DNA from: an uncultured Acetatifactor sp.
GTDB lineage: Bacteria; Bacillota; Clostridia; Lachnospirales; Lachnospiraceae
Assembly: GCA_948496895.1 (NCBI GenBank)
Contig: CAOOJO010000215.1
Span: forward strand, 1 to 5,459
DNA: 5,459 bases
Reading direction: 5' to 3'
The translations under genes were made by a program, and so were the position numbers. Shown here one piece after another: positions 1-4,597 of the stretch (position 1 is its first letter; the number at the start of each line of letters is the position of its first letter). The notes under the pieces were generated by a model. That model saw only the letters and a program-made list of their open reading frames with translations, did no database searches and had not been told where the DNA came from.

Positions 1-396
1 GGCGAATTCCTCCTCCGTGATGTCCCCCAGAATCATATAAGTGACCGCCGTGCGGATGACGGGCTCCTCGTCCTCCTTCAGGAACTGGACGCACTGCACC
101 GCCGAATCCGCCCGCTGATCGAACTGGCCGGGCAGGAATTCCACGGAGAAGACCCTTGCCCCTGCCGGGATATCGATGGCCTCCCGGTATAAATCATCCA
201 CCGGCGGCTCCGAGAACACGGTCCTGCAGGCCCGCTCGAACACTTCCTCGGAGATGTTCTCCACGTCATAGCGGATGAAGACCCTCACGCCCTCCACCCG
301 GATGCCCAGGAAGCTCCCGATTTCCTCATGCAGCTCCCTGGCCTTCACCGCAAAGTTTTCCTTTTTCTCCACATAGATACGTCTGACGCTTCCCAT
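1..396 (-). CDS. purL: Phosphoribosylformylglycinamidine synthase (FGAM synthase), N-terminal part, cut by the window edge
   Basis: The visible 132 residues begin MGSVRRIYVEKKENF and contain FSEPPVDDLY and ARVFSVEFLPGQFDQRADSA, which I recognise as the N-terminus of the long, single-chain PurL of Clostridia (normally about 1,250 residues). The enzyme is cytosolic and carries out the fourth step of de novo purine synthesis: it converts FGAR to FGAM using ATP and glutamine. Only the N-terminal region (PurS-like in this family) is present; the ATP-binding and glutaminase domains would lie beyond position 1. I chose the ATG at 394-396 because a GGAGGAG-type ribosome binding site (400-406) lies just upstream. 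An in-frame ATG at 406-408 overlaps that site and is less likely. The gene follows the TetR gene by 64 nt on the same strand. The reading frame is intact up to the edge. Confidence 0.93.
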   Translation of the reverse strand, partial: MGSVRRIYVEKKENFAVKARELHEEIGSFLGIRVEGVRVFIRYDVENISEEVFERACRTVFSEPPVDDLYREAIDIPAGARVFSVEFLPGQFDQRADSAVQCVQFLKEDEEPVIRTAVTYMILGDITEEEFA

Positions 397-422
397 ACGC
401 TCCTCCATTCATTCGCAATTGC

Positions 423-441
423 ATGCCGCCCGTGGCGGCAT
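423..441 (-). other. Small GC-rich hairpin between the TetR gene and purL
   Basis: ATGCCGCC and GGCGGCAT form a perfect 8-bp inverted repeat around a 3-nt loop. It lies after the TetR stop codon and before the purL ribosome binding site. No run of T follows it on the minus strand, so it is not a standard intrinsic terminator. It could be a weak terminator, an RNA-stability element or a protein-binding site. I saw no convincing separate promoter for purL in the 64-nt gap. Confidence 0.4.
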
Positions 442-460
442 ATGGTCAAACTGGTGCACA

Positions 461-1057
461 TTATTCGGCCTTGTCGTCGATCACGCCCAGGAATTTCATG
501 ATGAACAGGATCTCCCTGTCCACAGCCTCCGATGTGACTCCGATTGTCTGGGCGGAAATCTTCAGCCCCTCCAGCACGAACATGATATGCCGGGCCATGC
601 CCCTGCAGTCCTCGCAGGAGAATTCCCCCTGCTCCACGCCCATGGCGATGAGCCGCTCCATGATCTTCACCCCGGAGTCGAACTGGCGCTTGAGCATGTT
701 TCCCTTCTTCACCGGCTCGCTTTGGAAGTAGAATTCATAGATGGCCTGGGTCAGAGTGTCCTTCCTGCGCAGCAGCTCCTTCTTCTGCTCCCGCAGGAAC
801 AGGAACAATATATCCGCCGCCGTGGCGTCCTCCGCGATGCTGTCGGAGAACACGTCGTCCGCCTCCTGGCTCTCCATCTTCATGACCTCCAGGAAAATCT
901 GGCCGGTGTCGTCAAAATACAGATAGAGGCCCCCGCGGCTGATCTCGCAGGCCTCCACGATGTCCTTCATGGTGACCTTCTTGAAGCCCTTCTCCACGAA
1001 CACCTGCCGGGCTTTCTCCAATATATACTTCCTCTTCTGTACCGATTTCTCTCCCAT
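461..1057 (-). CDS. TetR/AcrR-family transcriptional regulator
   Basis: This 198-aa protein has the usual length and layout of a TetR-family repressor. An N-terminal DNA-binding domain spans about residues 8-55, with ILEKARQVFVEKGFKKVTM, then the helix-turn-helix region KDIVEACEISRGGLYLYF (about 31-48). The rest is a helical ligand-binding and dimerisation domain with no recognisable signature, so the ligand cannot be read from the sequence. The ATG at 1055-1057 has an AGGGGG ribosome binding site four bases upstream. The gene begins 26 nt after the stop codon of the small protein gene at 1084-1545, which suggests one transcript. TetR regulators often control their own operon, so the palindromes in the AT-rich region upstream of that operon (about 1590-1700) are reasonable candidate operators. 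That link is inference. Confidence 0.9.
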   Translation of the reverse strand: MGEKSVQKRKYILEKARQVFVEKGFKKVTMKDIVEACEISRGGLYLYFDDTGQIFLEVMKMESQEADDVFSDSIAEDATAADILFLFLREQKKELLRRKDTLTQAIYEFYFQSEPVKKGNMLKRQFDSGVKIMERLIAMGVEQGEFSCEDCRGMARHIMFVLEGLKISAQTIGVTSEAVDREILFIMKFLGVIDDKAE

Positions 1058-1083
1058 GCCGCCCCCTCATTGAACTCTTTTCT

Positions 1084-1545
1084 CTAACGTCCCGCCTTAT
1101 CCCAATACCGGATGATCTCCCGCATCTTCCGAAGCACCAGCAGGAAGATGTCCTCCTGCACCGCCTCGCCCCAGAGGGTAGCCTTCGTCCTGCCCTCCAG
1201 CACATACTTGGAGAGGATTCCCCCCAGAATCTCCCAGTCCTTCAGCTCCGCTCCGGCAATCAGCCGCTTCTCGTCCTCATGGCTTCTGATTCGGTTTCTG
1301 GTATATACATAGACGTAATTGCGGTTCATCAGTGGCGAAGCCGCGGCTTCCTTCACGAAATTCATCAAATTGGCGTCATACACCGGGAAACTGATACTGC
1401 TCTTGCTCAGTCCGTTCCCCTGATAGTTGCGGCTCACGGCCCGCCCCGCGTTCCGCTCCATCCAGGGCAGGTACTTCAAGAGAGGCTCCACGGCAGCCTT
1501 GTACTCTTCCACCATCTGCTGCCGGTACTCCGCGTTTGTCTCCAT
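1084..1545 (-). CDS. Uncharacterised small protein, possibly DUF6508
   Basis: A soluble, charged protein of about 153 residues with no signal peptide or membrane segment. Recognisable stretches are LLKYLPWMER (22-31), FPVYDANLMNFVKEA (53-67), LMNRNYVYVYTRNRI (72-86) and, near the C-terminus, a GRTKATLWGEAVQEDIFLLVL stretch split as GRTKATLWGEA (118-128) and IFLLVLRKM (133-141). The pattern resembles DUF6508 proteins of Clostridia, but this is from memory and uncertain; no function is known to me. The reading frame is open back to a GTG at 1555-1557. I prefer the ATG at 1543-1545 because AAGGTG (1555-1560) sits nine bases upstream as a ribosome binding site, while the GTG would be part of that site. 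The TetR gene follows 26 nt downstream, so the two are probably co-transcribed. Confidence 0.8.
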   Translation of the reverse strand: METNAEYRQQMVEEYKAAVEPLLKYLPWMERNAGRAVSRNYQGNGLSKSSISFPVYDANLMNFVKEAAASPLMNRNYVYVYTRNRIRSHEDEKRLIAGAELKDWEILGGILSKYVLEGRTKATLWGEAVQEDIFLLVLRKMREIIRYWDKAGR

Positions 1546-1554
1546 AGAACGATT

Positions 1555-1560
1555 CACCTT
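1555..1560 (-). promoter_or_regulatory. Ribosome binding site that decides the start of the small protein gene
   Basis: On the minus strand AAGGTG, within AAGAAGGTG, lies nine bases before the ATG at 1543-1545. The in-frame GTG at 1555-1557 is inside this element and has only an A/G-rich stretch directly against it, so the downstream ATG is the better start. Confidence 0.5.
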
Positions 1561-1590
1561 CTTCTTAATCCTGGTTCTAGAAAAAATGAC

Positions 1591-1598
1591 ACATATGT
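1591..1598. promoter_or_regulatory. Short palindrome at the expected transcription start, candidate operator
   Basis: ACATATGT is a perfect 8-bp palindrome. It lies about where transcription would begin from the extended -10 element at 1604-1612. The longer string TGACACAT (1587-1594) recurs at 1678-1685 in the opposite-facing promoter. An operator for the neighbouring TetR regulator is one possibility; the short length makes chance plausible. Confidence 0.25.
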
Positions 1599-1603
1599 AA
1601 TTT

Positions 1604-1612
1604 ATTTTATCA
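1604..1612 (-). promoter_or_regulatory. Candidate extended -10 promoter for the small protein gene and TetR gene
   Basis: Read on the minus strand this is TGATAAAAT: a TG element one base before TAAAAT, which matches TATAAT at five of six positions. The -35 region at the right distance (CTGTAC at 1627-1632) is poor, as is common for extended -10 promoters. Transcription would start near 1597, giving a leader of about 50 nt before the ATG at 1545. Confidence 0.4.
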
Positions 1613-1641
1613 CATTTTTCTTAAAAGTACAGCAGAAAAAA

Positions 1642-1660
1642 TTTATCAAATTTTATCAAA
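1642..1660. repeat. Tandem TTTATCAAA repeats, 10-bp period
   Basis: TTTATCAAA occurs at 1642-1650 and again at 1652-1660, with a related TTTATCACA at 1606-1614. The 10-bp period puts the two copies on the same face of the DNA helix, as for a regulator binding site. In such AT-rich DNA the repeat could also be chance. Minus-strand TTGATA inside each copy resembles a -35 box but has no good -10 partner. Confidence 0.4.
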
Positions 1661-1676
1661 AAATTGAAAAAAGGGA

Positions 1677-1705
1677 TTGACACATGAGAGCAATTCATGT
1701 ATGAT
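1677..1705 (+). promoter_or_regulatory. Near-consensus sigma-A promoter pointing right, with no gene behind it
   Basis: TTGACA (1677-1682, perfect -35) and TATGAT (1700-1705, five of six to the -10 consensus) are separated by exactly 17 bases. Transcription would begin near 1712. It points away from the small protein/TetR unit and toward the 3' end of the oppositely oriented gene at 1825-2214. No plausible plus-strand gene follows; a strong hairpin with a T-rich tail begins about 16 nt after the expected start. Confidence 0.6.
1682..1700. promoter_or_regulatory. Inverted repeat filling the spacer of the plus-strand promoter, candidate operator
   Basis: ACATGA (1682-1687) and TCATGT (1695-1700) are perfect 6-bp arms around a 7-nt centre. 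The 19-bp site starts on the last base of the -35 box and ends on the first base of the -10 box, so a protein bound there would block RNA polymerase. Its size would suit a dimeric regulator such as a TetR protein, but nothing shows which protein binds. Confidence 0.4.
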
Positions 1706-1711
1706 GATAAG

Positions 1712-1770
1712 CGAATTCCCCTTTTATAGACGAAAGCACCCGCGAGAAATTGCGAGTGCTTTTGTCTTTT
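1712..1770 (+). ncRNA. Possible very short RNA (about 55-60 nt) from the orphan promoter
   Basis: The span runs from the expected start of the plus-strand promoter to the T-rich tail of the next hairpin. A transcript would consist of a short single-stranded 5' end (GCGAAUUCCCCUUUUAUA) followed by one long hairpin. I recognise no known RNA family and cannot exclude that the promoter is inactive. Confidence 0.22.
1728..1767 (+). terminator. Long hairpin with T-rich 3' side, probable intrinsic terminator
   Basis: AGACGAAAGCAC (1728-1739) pairs with GTGCTTTTGTCT (1756-1767) over 12 bp with one G-U pair. After one mismatch, CGC/GCG adds three more pairs around an 8-nt loop. On the plus strand GTGC is followed by TTTTGTCTTTTG, a typical terminator tail. 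On the minus strand the tail TTTCGTCTAT is weaker, but the element could also terminate the gene at 1825-2214. Confidence 0.6.
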
Positions 1771-1824
1771 GTCGGCAAAAGCCCCAGTCCACGGCCCTTC
1801 CGGCCTGCAGGATGCCCGGAATCG

Positions 1825-2214
1825 TCACAGGATGTCCTGCCCGGTCTCACAGCGCATCTTCTCCGCAAAGACCTGCGGATCCTTCTCCATCTGCAGCATG
1901 GTATCAAAGGAGGCCAGAAGCAGCCTGGGCTGCCTGTACCGGTTCATCTCCTCCGGCCTGTCCATGTACAGCTTGAAATGATCCACCTGCCACACCAATA
2001 TATCTGCCAGCGTGTATCCCGCCACCTCATATCTACAGAGGAACTGTCCATTGTCATGATAGTAGGCCAGCTCCTGCAAGAGTCCCTCCGACTGCGAAAT
2101 TCCCTCCCACAGCCGTTCCCCGTATGCCTCGCTCTCGCCTGCCTGCGCCGCCAGCCCCCGCACGAAGTCCCGCAGCGTCCGCAGGGCCAGCTCCAGCCGT
2201 TCCCTCTCGTCCAT
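1825..2214 (-). CDS. Conserved-looking hypothetical protein, 129 aa
   Basis: I do not recognise a named family. The 129-residue protein begins MDERERLELALRTLRDFV, is acidic and mostly helical in appearance, and has no signal peptide or membrane segment. Its C-terminal half contains ADILVWQVDHFKLYMDRPEE and RQPRLLLASFDTMLQM, rich in aromatic and hydrophobic residues as in a folded domain, and ends FAEKMRCETGQDIL. The ATG at 2212-2214 has a good AAGGAG ribosome binding site nine bases upstream, which supports a real gene. It lies downstream of the tRNA-Trp gene on the same strand. In the 87 nt between them I found a run of seven T (minus strand) without a convincing stem, and no clear promoter, so read-through from the tRNA promoter is possible. 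A hairpin at 1728-1767 lies after its stop codon. Confidence 0.75.
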   Translation of the reverse strand: MDERERLELALRTLRDFVRGLAAQAGESEAYGERLWEGISQSEGLLQELAYYHDNGQFLCRYEVAGYTLADILVWQVDHFKLYMDRPEEMNRYRQPRLLLASFDTMLQMEKDPQVFAEKMRCETGQDIL

Positions 2215-2301
2215 ACCCGTCCTCTCCTTCCAATCTCAGAAATAAAAAAAGAACTGTTAACGGTGCTATAAACAACACGCATCAACACTTCCTTTTTCCA
2301 G

Positions 2302-2372
2302 CAGGGGAAGAGAGGATCGAACTCCCATCAACGGTTTTGGAGACCGCCGCACTACCATTGTACTATTCCCCT
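2302..2372 (-). tRNA. tRNA-Trp (anticodon CCA)
   Basis: The 71-nt minus-strand sequence folds as a complete tRNA. It has a 7-bp acceptor stem (AGGGGAA/TTCCCCT) and a D arm GTAC...GTGC. The anticodon arm is GCGGT/ACCGT around the loop CTCCAAA, which gives CCA. The T arm is GGGAG/CTCTC around TTCGATC. The discriminator base is G, as expected for bacterial tRNA-Trp. The 3' CCA is not encoded; CTGG follows. It reads the UGG tryptophan codon. It has its own promoter about 28 nt upstream. Confidence 0.96.
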
Positions 2373-2399
2373 GTATGCCGTTTTCCACCGACGAAAGCT

Positions 2400-2429
2400 A
2401 TTATAACATAGATACCCGCCATTAATCAA
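2400..2429 (-). promoter_or_regulatory. Promoter of the tRNA-Trp gene
   Basis: On the minus strand TTGATT (2424-2429) and a perfect TATAAT (2400-2405) are 18 bases apart, and TGT directly before TATAAT adds an extended -10. Transcription would begin near 2393, about 20 nt before the mature tRNA 5' end, which suits a short leader removed by RNase P. Confidence 0.75.
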
Positions 2430-2466
2430 GTACATTTTACAAATTTTTCTGCGGATATTTTTCTAC

Positions 2467-2507
2467 GGAAAAGCCCATACCGGGACAAACCCCGGTACAG
2501 GCTTTCC
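2467..2507 (-). terminator. Strong hairpin after the ABC permease operon, probable terminator or 3' end stabiliser
   Basis: Minus-strand GGAAAGCC pairs with GGCTTTTCC and, inside a small internal loop, TACCGGG pairs with CCCGGTA around a 6-nt loop. The structure begins eight bases past the stop codon of the last permease gene. The sequence after the stem is A-rich rather than T-rich (GTAGAAAAAT), so it is not a textbook intrinsic terminator. The only U run is inside the descending arm. Its place at the operon end still favours a transcript-end role. Confidence 0.5.
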
Positions 2508-2515
2508 GGACAGCG

Positions 2516-3427
2516 TCATCCCTTCACGGATCCCACCAGCACGCCCTTCACGAAATACTTCTGGAGGAAAGGATACACCACCAGAATGGGCACCGTGGTC
2601 ACGATGATCGTGGCGTATTTGATGATTTCCTTCAGCAGATAGGCCTCCGCGTCCTGGCCTACATTGTTGGCCAGCAGGGTCTCCATGTCCTCCTGCTTCA
2701 CCAGGAGCTCTCGCAGGAACATCTGCAGGGGATAGAGGTCCCTTCTCTTCTGTAAATACACCAGCGCCGGATACCACTCGCCCCATTTGCCCACCGCGTA
2801 GAACAGGGTGATGGTGGCAAGGGCCGCCTTGGACAGGGGCAGCGTAATCTTCGTCAGCATGGTGAAGTCGTTGGCACCGTCCAGCGCCGCCGACTCGTAC
2901 AGGCTCTCCGGCACCGACTGGAAGGAGGTCCGCAGCACGATCATATTGTAGACGCTCAGCATCCCCGGCACGATCATGGCCCAGACCGTGTTGGTCAGGT
3001 GCAGGCCCTGCACCACCAGGAAGGTAGGAATCATGCCGCCGCCGAAGTACATGGTGAAGATGATGAACAGCATCACGGGCTTCTTCAGCATGAAATTCTT
3101 CTTCGCGATCGCGTAGGCGCCAACGATGGTGATGGCCATGCTGCAGGTGGTCCCCACGATTACATAGAATATGGTATTGCGAAATCCCGTCCATATATTG
3201 TCGGAGTCGAGCACCGCCTTGTACCCTCGCAGGCTGAAGCCCGCCGGCCTGATCATAAGTCCTGACACCTTCCCCAGCTCTATGGGGTCGCTCAGGGAAC
3301 AGAACAGCACGTAGAGCAGCGGATAGAGCGTAATCACCATCAGGAACACCATGATGAGATTGTTGACCACCAGGAAAATCTTCTCCCCGGTGCCGATTAT
3401 CATTCTCTTTTCGTTTTCTTCCTTCAA
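2516..3427 (-). CDS. Carbohydrate ABC transporter permease, LplC/YtcP type (CUT1 family)
   Basis: A 303-aa integral membrane protein and one of two permease subunits of a sugar importer. From the TTG start, hydrophobic segments lie at about residues 17-42, 83-107, 117-138, 148-168, 200-216 and 270-287. The cytoplasmic EAA-type loop that contacts the ATPase reads ESAALDGANDFTMLTKITLP (178-197). The C-terminus FLQKYFVKGVLVGSVKG is the typical ending of LplC/YtcP permeases. The frame is open upstream to 3529, but that extension (MSALPHESSSHG...) runs through the palindrome and looks unlike the family. TTG at 3425-3427 has AAAGGGGG seven bases upstream and gives the usual family length; ATG at 3401-3403 (295 aa) is the alternative. 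It follows the LplB-type gene after a 138-nt structured spacer. The substrate cannot be read from the sequence; relatives import oligosaccharides. Confidence 0.93.
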   Translation of the reverse strand: MKEENEKRMIIGTGEKIFLVVNNLIMVFLMVITLYPLLYVLFCSLSDPIELGKVSGLMIRPAGFSLRGYKAVLDSDNIWTGFRNTIFYVIVGTTCSMAITIVGAYAIAKKNFMLKKPVMLFIIFTMYFGGGMIPTFLVVQGLHLTNTVWAMIVPGMLSVYNMIVLRTSFQSVPESLYESAALDGANDFTMLTKITLPLSKAALATITLFYAVGKWGEWYPALVYLQKRRDLYPLQMFLRELLVKQEDMETLLANNVGQDAEAYLLKEIIKYATIIVTTVPILVVYPFLQKYFVKGVLVGSVKG

Positions 3428-3434
3428 AATTATA

Positions 3435-3442
3435 CCCCCTTT
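3435..3442 (-). promoter_or_regulatory. Ribosome binding site favouring the TTG start of the second permease
   Basis: Minus-strand AAAGGGGG lies seven bases before TTG at 3425-3427, an ideal distance. The ATG at 3401-3403 has only a distant AAGGAAG. The TTG is therefore the likelier start. Confidence 0.65.
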
Positions 3443-3473
3443 ATTAAAGTCGCTGCGCGACGGCACTAAAGGG
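3437..3473 (-). promoter_or_regulatory. Hairpin that could hide the ribosome binding site of the second permease
   Basis: In the mRNA, CCCUUUA (3467-3473) can pair with UAAAGGG (3437-3443), which covers most of the ribosome binding site. Its loop holds a small GUCGC/GCGAC hairpin (3449-3461). The upstream strand of this stem overlaps the outer stem of the large palindrome by two bases, so the two structures would compete at that edge. No ligand or regulator is apparent. Confidence 0.4.
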
Positions 3474-3562
3474 AAAGTCCCTTCGGCGCACACCCCATGA
3501 GAGGAACTTTCATGAGGAAGTGCGCTCACGAAAGCTCCTCTCGTGCGCCCTCGCGACTTTCC
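3446..3562 (-). repeat. Large nested palindrome in the spacer between the two permease genes
   Basis: About 117 bp fold into one long hairpin. The core is an 18-bp stem (3499-3516 with 3525-3542, two G-U pairs when read as minus-strand RNA, 8-nt loop). Around it lie GGCGCAC/GTGCGCC (3485-3491 with 3543-3549) and GGAAAGTC/GACTTTCC (3472-3479 with 3555-3562). The outermost inverted repeat AAAGTCGC/GCGACTTT (3446-3453 with 3553-3560) is an alternative pairing. It begins four bases past the LplB-type stop codon. It could be an mRNA processing or stability element that separates the expression of the two permeases, or a dispersed palindromic repeat or small non-autonomous element. Confidence 0.7.
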
Positions 3563-3565
3563 TCA

Positions 3566-4516
3566 TTACCACAGACTTGTCTCGTTGAACTTCCGGCTCA
3601 GCCTGTTGGCCGTGGTCACCAGAATCAGGTTGATGACCGAATTGAACAGGCCCACCGCGGTAGAGTAGCTGTAGTTGGCGTCCTCGAAACCTTTTCGGTA
3701 TACAAAGGTGGAGATGATGTCCGAAGTCTCGTAGGTAAGCGGTGTCTGCAGCAGGAAGGCCTTCTCCCAGCCGATGCTCATCAGACCGCCCATGGCCAGG
3801 ATGAACATGGTGACAATCGTAGGCCGCATGCCGGGCAGCGTCACATGCCAGATCTGCCGGAACTTGTTGGCCCCGTCGATCCTGGCGGCCTCGTACAGCT
3901 CCGGGCTGATGCCGGCGATGGTGGCCAGATAGACGATGGAGCCCCACCCGAAGCCCTGCCAGATGTCGGATATCACATAAATGGCCCGAAAGCAGTTCTT
4001 GTCCCCTATCAGGCTTCCGGTATGTCCGGTGAGGGTATTCACTATCTGGGTGATGAAGCCGTCGCTGTTGGTGAATACCAGAATCAGGCTGGCGATGATG
4101 ACCGTGGTGATGAAGTGGGGCAGATAGGTGATGGTCTGCACCAGCTTCTTGAACCTCATATTGCGGATCTCATTCAGCAGCACCGCGAAGATAATCGGTG
4201 CCATGAACCCGAACAGCAGGTTCAGTCCGCTGAGGGCCAGCGTATTCTTCAGCGTCCTGCCGAAGTACATGGAGGACGTGAATTCCTTGAAATATTTCAT
4301 CCCCACCCAGGGACTCTCCAGAATCCCCAGCCTGGGCTTGTAGTTCTTGAACGCGATGACGATGCCGTACATGGGAGCATAGCTGAAGATGCACAGATAC
4401 ACCACTACCGGCAGGAGCATAATATAGATATATTTGTTGGATCTGAAATCCCTTTTCAGCCTGACCGAGAATTTCTCTTTTCCCGGCCTTCCGTTATTGA
4501 CCTTCGCAGCTTTCAT
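3566..4516 (-). CDS. Carbohydrate ABC transporter permease, LplB type (CUT1 family)
   Basis: A 316-aa membrane permease, the first of the pair. The N-terminus is basic and cytoplasmic (MKAAKVNNGRPGKEKF), followed by hydrophobic segments at about residues 29-54, 92-114, 130-148, 178-203, 231-249 and 285-302. SYAPMYGIVIAFKNYKP (45-61) after the first segment is characteristic of LplB/YteP permeases. The ATPase-contact EAA loop is EAARIDGANKFRQIWHVTLP (209-228). I chose ATG at 4514-4516 because AGGAGGGG lies five bases upstream. The frame is open to 4573, but the extra 19 residues would be encoded by the GC-rich hairpin and part of the terminator, and are not credible. It lies downstream of the binding-protein gene and upstream of its partner permease. 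No ATPase gene is adjacent. Confidence 0.94.
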   Translation of the reverse strand: MKAAKVNNGRPGKEKFSVRLKRDFRSNKYIYIMLLPVVVYLCIFSYAPMYGIVIAFKNYKPRLGILESPWVGMKYFKEFTSSMYFGRTLKNTLALSGLNLLFGFMAPIIFAVLLNEIRNMRFKKLVQTITYLPHFITTVIIASLILVFTNSDGFITQIVNTLTGHTGSLIGDKNCFRAIYVISDIWQGFGWGSIVYLATIAGISPELYEAARIDGANKFRQIWHVTLPGMRPTIVTMFILAMGGLMSIGWEKAFLLQTPLTYETSDIISTFVYRKGFEDANYSYSTAVGLFNSVINLILVTTANRLSRKFNETSLW

Positions 4517-4540
4517 ACACCCCTCCTGTCCTTCCGAAGC

Positions 4541-4555
4541 GCGCCCGCCGGGCGC
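4541..4555 (-). other. GC-rich mini-hairpin before the LplB-type gene
   Basis: GCGCCC and GGGCGC form six G-C pairs around a 3-nt loop, between the terminator and the ribosome binding site of the LplB-type permease. It could protect the 5' end of a processed permease mRNA or be part of the same expression-setting region. It has no T tail. Confidence 0.35.
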
Positions 4556-4563
4556 ACGAACAC

Positions 4564-4590
4564 AAAAGGGCACCTTTCGGTGCCCTTTTT
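4564..4590 (-). terminator. Intrinsic terminator between the binding-protein gene and the permease genes
   Basis: A perfect 11-bp stem (AAAAGGGCACC at 4564-4574 with GGTGCCCTTTT at 4579-4589) closes on a four-base loop. On the minus strand the loop is GAAA, a stable GNRA tetraloop, and the descending arm ends in TTTT followed by GTGTTCG. It begins a few bases after the stop codon of the binding-protein gene. Partial termination here would give more binding protein than permease, a common arrangement in sugar ABC operons. Full termination is less likely, since I see no separate promoter in the 81-nt gap. Confidence 0.75.
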
Positions 4591-4597
4591 CATCCTG

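Noticed and set aside
443..448. TTGACC on the minus strand as a -35 box for purL.
   Set aside because: No acceptable -10 lies 16-18 bases downstream; that position is occupied by the GC-rich hairpin.
419..1087. A 222-codon plus-strand frame opposite the TetR gene.
   Set aside because: It is antisense to a clear TetR protein, with a Leu/His-rich low-complexity translation and no credible ribosome binding site role.
2240..2256. Intrinsic terminator for the tRNA-Trp transcript at a minus-strand T7 run.
   Set aside because: The T run is present, but the upstream sequence (ACCGTTAACAGTTC) gives no stem with a workable loop, so I did not list it.
1750..2271. A plus-strand frame of 173 codons downstream of the orphan promoter.
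   Set aside because: It starts inside the terminator hairpin, is antisense to the 129-aa gene and has a Pro/Leu/Gln-rich translation without a domain. It is not a convincing target of the promoter.
2463..3194. A 243-codon minus-strand frame overlapping the LplC-type permease.
   Set aside because: It is an out-of-frame shadow of the permease; the composition is H/R/G-rich and it lacks a family match, while the other frame gives a clear permease.
3428..3529. N-terminal extension of the LplC-type permease to an ATG near 3529.
   Set aside because: It would be translated from the palindrome, does not resemble the family N-terminus, and ignores the strong ribosome binding site in front of the TTG.
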